25,152 nucleotides of DNA, taken from the IMG/VR virus record IMGVR_UViG_3300034082_003727, positions 1-25,152 of that record; one strand, given 5' to 3'. The notes beneath the pieces are model-generated. The model searched no databases and had not been told where the DNA came from. It was given only the letters and a program-made list of their open reading frames with translations. Shown here piece after piece: positions 14,487 to 21,405 of the stretch; position 1 is the first letter of the stretch, and each line of letters starts with the position of its first letter. Both the position numbers and the translations under genes were made by a program. The stretch is from a virus.

Positions 14487-17165
14487 CTAAAAATCTTCAA
14501 AATTTGCTCCAGATGGTAAAACTTGGAACGTTAAATCTATAAATTCAGCAGTTCTAGTAGGTTTAAGTTGAATCTTACCAACCAATGTATTTCTATCAAT
14601 TGTTTCATTTGTGTTATTTGAATCATCCATAACTACTTTGAAGGCTGTTAAACCTCTTTGGTTTTGAATTTGCAATAAAATAGGCTCTACTTTTGCTAAG
14701 AATTGATCTCTTAATGTTTGATCATTTTGTTCGAATACTAAAGTTTGAGAAGCTGAAGCTACTAATCTTCTAACTTGTATCAGTAATCTTCTAACGTTAA
14801 TTCTATCAAGAGCAGATTGTCTAACTTGAAGAGTTTTTTGACCATCAATCTTAACACCAACTTGAATTGATGTTGCAATTGGATTTACCCTACCTTGATA
14901 TAAAGTGTCTCTATCTGTTTTCTTAAGCTTAACATCAGCTCTTATAACATTAGTTGGAGCAAGACCTCTAAGTTCACCTGCAGGCGCAATCCAAGGAGCT
15001 GCAACATTATCTGTATAAGCCATACTTCTAACTACCATAAATGTAGGTGCTTGATATGTGTATTTACCGCTTGTCGAATCTTGAACTTGAACCCAAGGCC
15101 AATAAGTTGCAGCATAATTAGAGTCAATACCTGTAGACTCAAGAATAGATACAACTTCATCTGCAGTACCCTTTTCTGTTCCAACAGTTAATCTAGGAGC
15201 ATCAATAATATATAATGTATCTGCTCTATCTTCTATAATTTCAAGAGCGTAATTTACAATTGAGTCATTATTAGAATAATCTACACCTGGTGTTGCAAAT
15301 AAGTTAATGTCTACTTCTTCAGGGCTAGCTATTAAATCAATACCAGCTTTAAATGCGTTAACATTATCTACATAAGCATCTGTAAATTCTTCATATAAGT
15401 TATCATACTGTTTATATTTATCCCATCCATCAAAACCTCCTGCTGGAGCAACTGTAAATTTAAGAAGAGATTTATCAATTAAAGTTCCAGCAACATTTGT
15501 ATAAGCTGTTAAATTATCTTTATTACCACTTACGAAAGTATTTGCATCTGCTGTATTTTCTAAATGGAAACCTTTGATTGAAGTATTACCTGAAGAAACT
15601 GCTCCGTCATATGCAAATAAATCAAATTCTAAAGATTTAACTGAATTTCTTACAGATACTTGACTTTGAGTTAAACTTGTGTATCCAAGCTCAGAAAGAC
15701 CAAGGTAAGTTTTAAATTTAGAATCTCCAGATAAATATTCAGTTTTATAATAAACATCAGTTGAAGTGATGCCACTAATTCCAGAATCTCTCAAAGAATA
15801 ACCCTCAAATCCTGCAGGTACAGTATTTACTGGATGATTTTCTTCCATATCAACAGTAATAAACATTGATTTTCTAGGGAAAGACTCATCTGTTGTACCG
15901 ATTATTTTTGCAATATAATTAGGTTGTTCAGGGTTTAAAGAAACGTTTGACCATCTTTCTAATGCTGTTGAAGAAGCTGTTGCGTCAGTATCAAAATAAT
16001 TTCTAACAATTAAATCAAAAGTATAATTTACAATATCAATATTTGCAATAGATATTTTTATTTCATTTGAAGATGTATCTCCATCTGAAATCGTTTGAAC
16101 TCTAAACAATCTTCTTACGTTAGAACCAATTACTCTAGAAACGATCCAAGGAGTTATTGCGTTTGAATAAGAATCTTCGAAGTCTGTATAAGCAGCCTCT
16201 GTAGAATAAACTAAACTAGGGTTAATACCTGTAATTTCCTGTCTAGCTGCAGCTTCTCTAATGAAATGAGGATAAATTCTTTCCACATAAAAATCAGGAT
16301 TACCATTAGTTACCTCAGGACTTTTACCTAATATTTTAACGATATAATCATCACGTGTTTCGTCTAATGAAAATGTATAACCGCTATTTGTAACAGCTGT
16401 TAATGGCCCAGTTGAAGCTGATAAAACAAACGGAGCTAAAGCAGATGTTGTAGCGCCAATAGTAATTTGATTTTCAGCATTGTAGAAGAAATTTCCTGAA
16501 ATTTGGCTCTTTTTACTTCTAATTATTGCTAATGTTGAACCTGATTTAGAACCTCTTGTTTCTACATTTGTTGCAGCTAAAGTAACTGTAGAAGCACTAA
16601 TCGCTGTTGTATCTCCACCCGTTGTGGTAATTCCTAATGCTGTAAATCCTGCACTTGCAGTAAGACCTGTCAATAACTGATAAGAAGTTGTAGGTGCTTG
16701 AAACCCTACAAAAGTATTATTTCCTACTGTTGTTGCAGTAACTGTTCCAGCTGTACCAACAGCTCCTGATAATACAATAGTGTAAGTAGTAGGTGAAGTT
16801 AAAGAGTTTTTACTAAAAGTAATGCCACTTACGGCTGTAGAACCCTCATACTCTACAGACATATCTGCAGCAATAACCCAAGCAGGTGAATTTTGGAAAC
16901 CAGTTGTACCTAAAATTCTTACCACGTTCAATTCATTTGATTGAGATAAGAAAGAGTTAGCAACGTAAGGCATAGGATATTTTACATTGGTACCTCCGAA
17001 TCTTAAAAGATACTCATCCGTGCTTGTAATTTTTATGTTTTCAAACGCAGGTCCTTTTAGAGTTTTACCAACTAATCCTAATCTAGTGATACCAATTCTA
17101 GATGCAAAAACTGAAAAGTCTTGCTCTTTTGTATATACACCTGGTGAAACGAATATTGTAGCCAT
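14487..17165 (-). CDS. 18: Tail sheath protein, gp18-like, 892 aa
   Basis: This is the contractile sheath subunit. The N-terminus ATIFVSPGVYTKEQDFS is the classic sheath opening, followed by IGITRLGLVGKTLKGPA and the FGG...YVANSFL segment. The C-terminal region holds the conserved sheath core: APAGELRGL, LYQGRVNPIATSIQVGVKIDGQKTLQ, INVRRLLIQVRR, and the final VVMDDSNNTNE...GKIQLKPTRTAEFIDLTFQV. It is much longer than T4 gp18 (659 aa). The extra length falls in Thr/Ser/Gly-rich segments at about residues 110-270 and in the middle, which probably form surface protrusions. It starts 11 bases after the 94-aa gene and has its own strong terminator. The tube gene, usually next to it, is on the other strand. 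Confidence 0.93.
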   Translation of the reverse strand: MATIFVSPGVYTKEQDFSVFASRIGITRLGLVGKTLKGPAFENIKITSTDEYLLRFGGTNVKYPMPYVANSFLSQSNELNVVRILGTTGFQNSPAWVIAADMSVEYEGSTAVSGITFSKNSLTSPTTYTIVLSGAVGTAGTVTATTVGNNTFVGFQAPTTSYQLLTGLTASAGFTALGITTTGGDTTAISASTVTLAATNVETRGSKSGSTLAIIRSKKSQISGNFFYNAENQITIGATTSALAPFVLSASTGPLTAVTNSGYTFSLDETRDDYIVKILGKSPEVTNGNPDFYVERIYPHFIREAAARQEITGINPSLVYSTEAAYTDFEDSYSNAITPWIVSRVIGSNVRRLFRVQTISDGDTSSNEIKISIANIDIVNYTFDLIVRNYFDTDATASSTALERWSNVSLNPEQPNYIAKIIGTTDESFPRKSMFITVDMEENHPVNTVPAGFEGYSLRDSGISGITSTDVYYKTEYLSGDSKFKTYLGLSELGYTSLTQSQVSVRNSVKSLEFDLFAYDGAVSSGNTSIKGFHLENTADANTFVSGNKDNLTAYTNVAGTLIDKSLLKFTVAPAGGFDGWDKYKQYDNLYEEFTDAYVDNVNAFKAGIDLIASPEEVDINLFATPGVDYSNNDSIVNYALEIIEDRADTLYIIDAPRLTVGTEKGTADEVVSILESTGIDSNYAATYWPWVQVQDSTSGKYTYQAPTFMVVRSMAYTDNVAAPWIAPAGELRGLAPTNVIRADVKLKKTDRDTLYQGRVNPIATSIQVGVKIDGQKTLQVRQSALDRINVRRLLIQVRRLVASASQTLVFEQNDQTLRDQFLAKVEPILLQIQNQRGLTAFKVVMDDSNNTNETIDRNTLVGKIQLKPTRTAEFIDLTFQVLPSGANFEDF

Positions 17166-17176
17166 ATTTCTGTTTA

Positions 17177-17461
17177 TTATTTATTTTTGTTTTTACTTTT
17201 TTTTGTTTTTTCAGTTGAATATATTTCAGCTTCTTTTTTTGCTTTTTCTAATACACTATCAAGGACTGTTTCTTTGTTTTCAATTTCATTAACCACTTCA
17301 AACCATCCTCTATTAAAATCAAGTTTATTTATAATTTGGTTAAAATCAGTCAAATCAGTTAAATTAACAGTTGAACCTGCAGGGATTATTTCGGATTTAG
17401 CAATGCCTCCAATCTTATAATTTATTGTATTTGTACCATTTCTTTTATTCCTTATTTTCAT
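17177..17461 (-). CDS. Small hypothetical protein upstream of the sheath, 94 aa
   Basis: The first 60 residues (NTINYKIGGIAKSEIIPAGSTVNLTDLTDFNQIINKLDFNRGWFEVV) read as a small beta-rich domain. The last 30 are a highly charged, Lys/Glu-rich tail ending KKSKNKNK. I do not recognise the family. It is placed between the gp15-like gene and the sheath, with 11 bases to the sheath ATG, so it is likely made together with them. It may help in sheath or neck assembly; that is position-based inference. Confidence 0.65.
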   Translation of the reverse strand: MKIRNKRNGTNTINYKIGGIAKSEIIPAGSTVNLTDLTDFNQIINKLDFNRGWFEVVNEIENKETVLDSVLEKAKKEAEIYSTEKTKKSKNKNK

Positions 17462-17478
17462 CTACTTCAAGTTTTATT

Positions 17479-17486
17479 TATAAATA
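17479..17486 (-). promoter_or_regulatory. TATTTATA element before the 94-aa gene
   Basis: Eight of the nine element bases are present (the leading C is missing), 17 bases before the ATG at 17461. It would serve the 94-aa gene and the sheath together. Confidence 0.4.
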
Positions 17487-17498
17487 TTAAAAAAAATA

Positions 17499-18218
17499 TC
17501 ATTTCCCACTTTTCTTCTCAGAAATTTTAATTGAAATCTTATTAATTGTATTAACCCTCTCAAATGAAGCAGGATCTAAAAGCTTTCCATGAACAGTTAT
17601 TGGGACTGTTATTTGATATAATTTCTCTGACGCTAACTCCTCTTGCAGTGTCTGAGAAGGGTCTGATATTTTTGAAGCTATATGGTGTCCGTTTATATTT
17701 AAATACCCTTGACCGTTTGAATATCCGTCTCTTAATATTTTTTCATAGTAAGCGTTAACATCAACAAAATAATAAGCAACTAGTATCATATCATATTCCA
17801 CATCAACCCAAGTAGGTTGCGGTATTTTATATAAATAATAACCTTTTAATGTACCATCAAAAGTTGGAACCTTAACAAATTTAAATTGTTTTTTCACTGG
17901 AACCGTTCTTTTCAAAGGGGAAGTTCCAGGTTTTACAGTTTTTCTAGCAATAGCAATAAAAGGTCTAGATAACTCTTCTCCATACTCAAATCTAAAATCT
18001 TTCCAATTCATTTTTTTTTCAGCCCACAATTCTTGAGCTAAAAATATCACTGGAACTGTTTTTTGATTTCCTGTCTCGTCTTCTACGGTTAAATTAAGAT
18101 TTTTTATATAATCTACTATTGCTAAATCTATATCTTCTAAGAAAATACCTTGTGGGAGATAATTATGATTTTCAAAATCTTTATCTAAATTTTTCCCTAC
18201 ATTATCTAGGATTGACAT
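17499..18218 (-). CDS. Tail completion / sheath stabiliser, gp15-like, 239 aa
   Basis: The segment KGYYLYKIPQPTWVDVEYDMILVAYYFVDVNAYYEKIL at about residues 120-160 fits the central region of gp15-type proteins, in which a 'P-x-P-I-x-x-x-Y-x-h' strand leads into a helix. It is preceded by RPFIAIARK and followed by ITVPITVHGKLLDP. T4 gp15 (272 aa) caps the tail and joins it to the neck; the length here is similar. Synteny agrees: it lies between the neck genes and the sheath. The N-terminus SILDNVGKNLDKDFENHNYLP resembles that of the gp14-like neighbour (SDLTEIGKNPENFDSHEALP), which is curious. The call is moderate; overall identity to T4 gp15 is clearly low. Confidence 0.55.
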   Translation of the reverse strand: MSILDNVGKNLDKDFENHNYLPQGIFLEDIDLAIVDYIKNLNLTVEDETGNQKTVPVIFLAQELWAEKKMNWKDFRFEYGEELSRPFIAIARKTVKPGTSPLKRTVPVKKQFKFVKVPTFDGTLKGYYLYKIPQPTWVDVEYDMILVAYYFVDVNAYYEKILRDGYSNGQGYLNINGHHIASKISDPSQTLQEELASEKLYQITVPITVHGKLLDPASFERVNTINKISIKISEKKSGK

Positions 18219-18235
18219 AATTTAACTAGTTATTT

Positions 18236-18245
18236 TAAATAAATA
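18236..18245 (-). promoter_or_regulatory. CTATTTATT element before the gp15-like gene
   Basis: This differs from the exact element in the last base only and lies about 18 bases before the ATG at 18218. It sits at the left edge of the gene-free stretch, back to back with the plus-strand promoter that begins at 18256. Confidence 0.4.
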
Positions 18246-18255
18246 GTTTTAAAAA

Positions 18256-18287
18256 TTTGTAATAAATAATTCTTTGTATTATATTTG
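18256..18287 (+). promoter_or_regulatory. Bacteroidota-type promoter for a plus-strand RNA
   Basis: TTTG at 18256-18259 and TATATTTG at 18280-18287 are separated by exactly 20 bases. This matches the Bacteroidota -33 (TTTG) and -7 (TAnnTTTG) elements. Initiation would fall near 18293-18295. No open reading frame follows, which points to a non-coding transcript. The same spacing and the same -7 octamer occur at the only other clean site in the window (23516-23547). Confidence 0.7.
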
Positions 18288-18293
18288 TCAAGG

Positions 18294-18498
18294 ATTTTTT
18301 ACTTTATATCTCGTTTTTCTTAGGGGCGTTGATTTCGGATATAAAGGTTTTGCACTGGGAATATGGTAGTATATTTAGGTGAGAAATTAAAAACTAACAT
18401 CCCCTTACCTCGGTGACTAAACTAGTCATTTTGCTTGGCAAACAGAAGTTTTTCATACTTTTGGGGGGTAAGGGGGGCGTTCAAGTTTTTTAATTTTT
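18294..18498 (+). ncRNA. Candidate structured non-coding RNA, about 205 nt
   Basis: In a 357-nt gene-free stretch, the RNA predicted from the promoter at 18256-18287 folds throughout. (1) CTTTATATC (18302-18310) pairs with GATATAAAG (18338-18346), 9 perfect pairs. (2) CACT (18353) with GGTG (18378), and inside it AATAT with ATATT. (3) A long closing helix: ATTAAAAACT (18386) with AGTTTTTTAAT (18484, one bulge), AAC with GTT, and CCCCTTACC (18401) with GGTAAGGGG (18467), 9 perfect pairs. This helix encloses three hairpins: TGACTA/TAGTCA (18414-18428), TTTGC/GCAAA (18430-18442) and AGAAGU/ACUUUU (18444-18462). The 3' side of the helix ends in T-rich sequence to about 18498, like a terminator. 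No known RNA family is recognised. It runs opposite to the flanking late genes. Confidence 0.7.
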
Positions 18499-18501
18499 CC
18501 C

Positions 18502-18527
18502 TAAAAAATTGGTAGTAAAAATACTAC
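18502..18527 (-). terminator. Weak terminator-like hairpin after the gp14-like gene
   Basis: GTAGTA (18512-18517) pairs with TACTAC (18522-18527). On the minus strand a short U run (18503-18508) follows after CAA. The stem is A/T-rich and short, so termination would be partial. It stands between the gp14-like gene and the structured RNA locus; the rest of 18528-18575 is plain A/T-rich sequence. Confidence 0.45.
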
Positions 18528-18575
18528 ACTTAAAGTAAAGAATATTACTATAAGTAATAATAAAAAATTAAATTT

Positions 18576-19145
18576 TTATCTACCTTGGAAGATATCTTCA
18601 TCAATTTCTACAGCTTTTATAGTTACAAAAAACCTTCTATCACCAGCCCAAGAAAATTCATTTGATATTTGAGAATACCCATCATCAATAATTTTATAAA
18701 ACTGTCCTTTATAACCAATAAAATGACCCATTTTAATGCCAGAAACAATAACGTTTGTACCTTCTTGTTTTGTGATTAATTCCAGCTCTTCTAGTTGATC
18801 TATATAGATATGAGCAGTTAAGTTACCTAAACCTTTTTTCTCAATACCACCACCCACTTGATAAGTTGGCTCTTGTGATTCTACATTTATTCTGCCAAAT
18901 ATTTGTATCTCTGGAAGCCAAACTTTTCTTTTTGATTCTCCGTATAGTTTATGTGTTTTTGTTTTTTGCAAATCTATTCTATACAACAAAAAACTTTCTT
19001 GAAGTACACCCTCAGTAATTTCTCTACCTGAAGCAGAGAAAAAATTTCTTTCTTTTTCACCAAAAAAAAGTTTAATTCCTTTTGGAAGTGCCTCGTGAGA
19101 ATCAAAATTCTCAGGATTTTTACCTATTTCTGTTAAATCTGACAT
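18576..19145 (-). CDS. Neck protein, gp14-like, 189 aa
   Basis: The protein starts SDLTEIGKNPENFDSHEALPKGIKLFFGEKERNFF. Its core, ESFLLYRIDLQKTKTHKLYGE at about residues 50-70, resembles the 'hhYY-x-R...LYGE' start seen in gp14-type neck proteins. The strand-rich second half includes MGHFIGYKGQFYKIIDDGYS, and T4 gp14 also has a 'GDLIYFPMDNSLFEI' strand pair there. T4 gp14 is longer (256 aa). It lies five bases downstream of the gp13-like gene, the T4 order. The family call rests on synteny and weak pattern similarity; another neck or connector protein is possible. After its stop comes the gene-free stretch with the structured RNA. Confidence 0.5.
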   Translation of the reverse strand: MSDLTEIGKNPENFDSHEALPKGIKLFFGEKERNFFSASGREITEGVLQESFLLYRIDLQKTKTHKLYGESKRKVWLPEIQIFGRINVESQEPTYQVGGGIEKKGLGNLTAHIYIDQLEELELITKQEGTNVIVSGIKMGHFIGYKGQFYKIIDDGYSQISNEFSWAGDRRFFVTIKAVEIDEDIFQGR

Positions 19146-19151
19146 AAAAAA

Positions 19152-20345
19152 TTAAAATACTGATATACCCATAGGACCAAAGCCTAATGTTTTATTAATT
19201 GATTCTTGCATTAAAGCTCTTTTCTCTAATATTTTTTCATAAGATAATTCAGCTAGTTGCAAATTTAGCTCTTCTATTAACTTTGTTTGATCTTCCCTAC
19301 CAGTATTAATCAAATCATCTTTATTTAGCGTTAATTCAGCTCCTGGTATAGGTAATTGACCATTAAATTTACCTCTAATACCTAATCCAAGAATTTCTTT
19401 ACATAAAGCAAGGGAATATCTTTTAACCCATCTTTGAGCAACAGAGTTTAATTGATTCCAAGTTATAAAGTTTAATTGAACATCAGCTGGTGAAGAAACA
19501 AGTCCATTTCCTTGATTTCCTGACATACTACCTGAGTAACCACTAAATCCTGGATTTGCAGTATTTCCACTATATAATGGATTTCCATAATAATTTTCTT
19601 TATCATAGTAGTAATAAAATACAGTCCCAGGAGTTCCAAATCCACCACCAATTCCCATATTTGCACCAGAAGTTGCATTTGTAGGGTAAGGTATAGGTAA
19701 TAATTTTAATGTTTTTGTACCATTTGGCCCAGGTTTAAGTACATAAGAATATTCAGACCCTCTAACTCTATTTCTTAATTCAGCAGCTTGTGCTGTTAAT
19801 AAAGTATCAAAAACAGGCATAACATGATATAATGTATGTCCAGCAAATGATGCTCCAAACTCAGTAAAGGCTATGTTTGTATTAGCAAATGGATCTAAAC
19901 CAAATAAATTAACAAAACTAGGGGTAAACCAAAGAACTTCATTAACTTCTCTTCCTGAGGGTATTGTATAGTCTTGAGTTCCAGCAGTCAATACTATTGA
20001 ACCAATTTTAGACTCTCTAACGCTATCAGCTCCTAAGCCTACTTGCTCTCCATACGAAGTTGCAAATGATTTTTCAAAATATAGACTATTAGAAACATAT
20101 TTAAGGGTGAAATCATATTCAGAAGGTAAACCTAACATTTCACCTAATCTATTATTTATAACCCAATTATTTATAAACGTTGAATATTCTTCAATAGCCA
20201 TACAAATAGCTTCTTCGACTTGCTCATTATCAAGTTCGACACCCATAACTGGTTCTCCAAGAAAACGTCTTATCCTACGAATAAGCTTTGCTCTATCGTT
20301 TTCTGGCATTTCATCTAAGCAACCATCTGCACAAAATACTCCCAT
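19152..20345 (-). CDS. Neck protein, gp13-like, 397 aa
   Basis: The N-terminal segment RAKLIRRIRRFLGEPVMGVELDNEQVEEAICMAIEEYSTFINNWV is a helical connector-type opening found in gp13-like neck and adaptor proteins, with the telling 'LGxPV-x-VEL...AIxxAIxxY' pattern. The C-terminal helix region (QRWVKRYSLALCKEILGLGIRGKFNGQLPIPGAELTLNKDDLINTG) also suits this family. Between them is a Gly/Asn/Tyr-rich insert (about 225-290, with YYYYDKENYYGNPLYSGN). T4 gp13 is 309 aa; the insert explains the extra length. It would close the portal after packaging and join head to tail. It lies 12 bases after the 92-aa gene, upstream of the gp14-like gene. Confidence 0.72.
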   Translation of the reverse strand: MGVFCADGCLDEMPENDRAKLIRRIRRFLGEPVMGVELDNEQVEEAICMAIEEYSTFINNWVINNRLGEMLGLPSEYDFTLKYVSNSLYFEKSFATSYGEQVGLGADSVRESKIGSIVLTAGTQDYTIPSGREVNEVLWFTPSFVNLFGLDPFANTNIAFTEFGASFAGHTLYHVMPVFDTLLTAQAAELRNRVRGSEYSYVLKPGPNGTKTLKLLPIPYPTNATSGANMGIGGGFGTPGTVFYYYYDKENYYGNPLYSGNTANPGFSGYSGSMSGNQGNGLVSSPADVQLNFITWNQLNSVAQRWVKRYSLALCKEILGLGIRGKFNGQLPIPGAELTLNKDDLINTGREDQTKLIEELNLQLAELSYEKILEKRALMQESINKTLGFGPMGISVF

Positions 20346-20357
20346 AAAAATTAATTT

Positions 20358-20636
20358 TTAACCGAATAAAGGACCTCTACTATCTAATTTTGACCTAAAC
20401 CCAATATAAGTTCCACTAATTACTGTTACCTCTCTTAACATACAGTTTATAGATTGACCTGATGTCATAGGAACTGTAGCTTGACCTCCTCCACTAGCAG
20501 ATATAGTAACACTACCGTTTGTTACACAATAAATTTGATGAACGGTAGAAGCTGTTAAATTATCTCCCAAGACATCTGATTTATATGTTCCAGAAGTTAA
20601 ATTTACAATTTCATAATTTGAATTAAAAGTTGCCAT
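20358..20636 (-). CDS. Small virion-like protein, 92 aa
   Basis: This is a compact, beta-rich protein: ATFNSNYEIVNLTSGTYKSD, then VHQIYCVTNGSVTISASGGGQATVPMTSGQSINCMLREVTVISGTYIGF. The pattern of short strands with a 'NGSVTI.ASGGG...VPMTSGQ' core is like small decoration or spike proteins that assemble as trimers on phage heads, but I cannot name the family. It lies in the late block between the capsid and neck genes, has an exact CTATTTATA element eight bases before its ATG, and is followed after 12 bases by the gp13-like gene. A capsid decoration role is an inference. Confidence 0.6.
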   Translation of the reverse strand: MATFNSNYEIVNLTSGTYKSDVLGDNLTASTVHQIYCVTNGSVTISASGGGQATVPMTSGQSINCMLREVTVISGTYIGFRSKLDSRGPLFG

Positions 20637-20644
20637 TTTTTTAT

Positions 20645-20653
20645 TATAAATAG
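20645..20653 (-). promoter_or_regulatory. CTATTTATA element before the neck operon
   Basis: An exact copy with the shortest spacing, only eight bases from the ATG at 20636. If it were a -10-type promoter, the transcript would have almost no leader; this is the strongest argument for considering a role at the RNA level instead. Confidence 0.45.
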
Positions 20654-20654
20654 T

Positions 20655-21326
20655 TTAAAATATTGATTTGATATTCTCTATCTCTTTTAAGTTATTTAAT
20701 GAACTTATTCTACCAAGCATTAACAATAATTGCTGCTTATCATCTTCATCTGGATAATTTTTATCTATATATTCTTGAACTTCACTCTTGTTTTTTAATA
20801 AATTTTTCATTTCTTTTTTCAAATCATCAAAATAAGAATCTTCACAAGAAATTAAATCATTGTACTTTTCCTTGACTTTTTCAATCATTATAAATATTTC
20901 ATCATTTAATTGACTTTTATTATCATCTTTATAATTTGTAAAAGCAAAAAGAATATTATGGTTTAAATTATAATCTAAATCTTTCTGTAAATCCTTAGCG
21001 TTATTAAAAGGACCAAACTGTAATTCAAAATCTTTACCTTTACCGCTAGTTACATTAGAGGTGTGAGATTTCCAATAAACAAATATTTTATAATACCAGT
21101 TTTCGTTAGGAGTTTTTGCAATAAAAACATTAAATATATAATCACCATCTTTTTTAATATTAGATTTATCTTTTAGTGATTTTGAATATTTCCAAATTAA
21201 ATTTTTATTTTCATCTGTTTTTTTATTAATAAATTCAAATCCATCTAATTTTATTAATTCGCTATCATTCAGACGATTATTAACCATCTGTTCTATATTC
21301 TCTCTAATTATTTTTCTAAGGTTCAT
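20655..21326 (-). CDS. Hypothetical protein, 223 aa
   Basis: The N-terminus MNLRKIIRENIEQMVNNRLND is a short amphipathic helix of a type often seen at the start of virion-associated proteins in T4-like phages. The middle is strand-rich (WKYSKSLKDKSNIKKDGDYIFNVFIAKTPNENWYYKIFVYW), and the last 100 residues are highly charged and helical, possibly a coiled coil. I recognise no domain. It carries an exact CTATTTATA element and starts 76 bases after the end of the nuclease-methyltransferase gene. Its stop lies in sequence overlapping the element of the next gene. It may be an internal head or assembly protein; that is speculation. Confidence 0.65.
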   Translation of the reverse strand: MNLRKIIRENIEQMVNNRLNDSELIKLDGFEFINKKTDENKNLIWKYSKSLKDKSNIKKDGDYIFNVFIAKTPNENWYYKIFVYWKSHTSNVTSGKGKDFELQFGPFNNAKDLQKDLDYNLNHNILFAFTNYKDDNKSQLNDEIFIMIEKVKEKYNDLISCEDSYFDDLKKEMKNLLKNKSEVQEYIDKNYPDEDDKQQLLLMLGRISSLNNLKEIENIKSIF

Positions 21327-21345
21327 TACAAAACATTATATATTC

Positions 21346-21354
21346 TATAAATAG
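21346..21354 (-). promoter_or_regulatory. CTATTTATA element before the 223-aa gene
   Basis: An exact copy, 19 bases before the ATG at 21326. It would restart late transcription downstream of the inserted nuclease-methyltransferase gene. Confidence 0.45.
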
Positions 21355-21393
21355 AAGGGAAAAAGATTGTTTTAATTAAAAAAATGAGCCTTT

Positions 21394-21405
21394 AGGGTAA
21401 AATCA
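21394..21405. repeat. Downstream copy of the GTAAAATCA direct repeat
   Basis: AGGGTAAAATCA differs from the two upstream copies (AGGCGTAAAATCA) by loss of a single C and has the same orientation. It overlaps the stop codon of the 702-aa gene. Confidence 0.55.

Noticed and set aside
18401-18475. tRNA gene, because of the cloverleaf-like arrangement
   Set aside because: Stem lengths (9-11, 6, 5 and 6 bp) and loops (3, 3 and 7 bases) do not fit tRNA; there is no T-loop consensus and no plausible anticodon stem.
18219-18575. Group I or group II intron remnant in the gene-free stretch
   Set aside because: It lies between two intact genes, has no split exon, and I see no intron core motifs. A remnant cannot be fully excluded without a covariance search.
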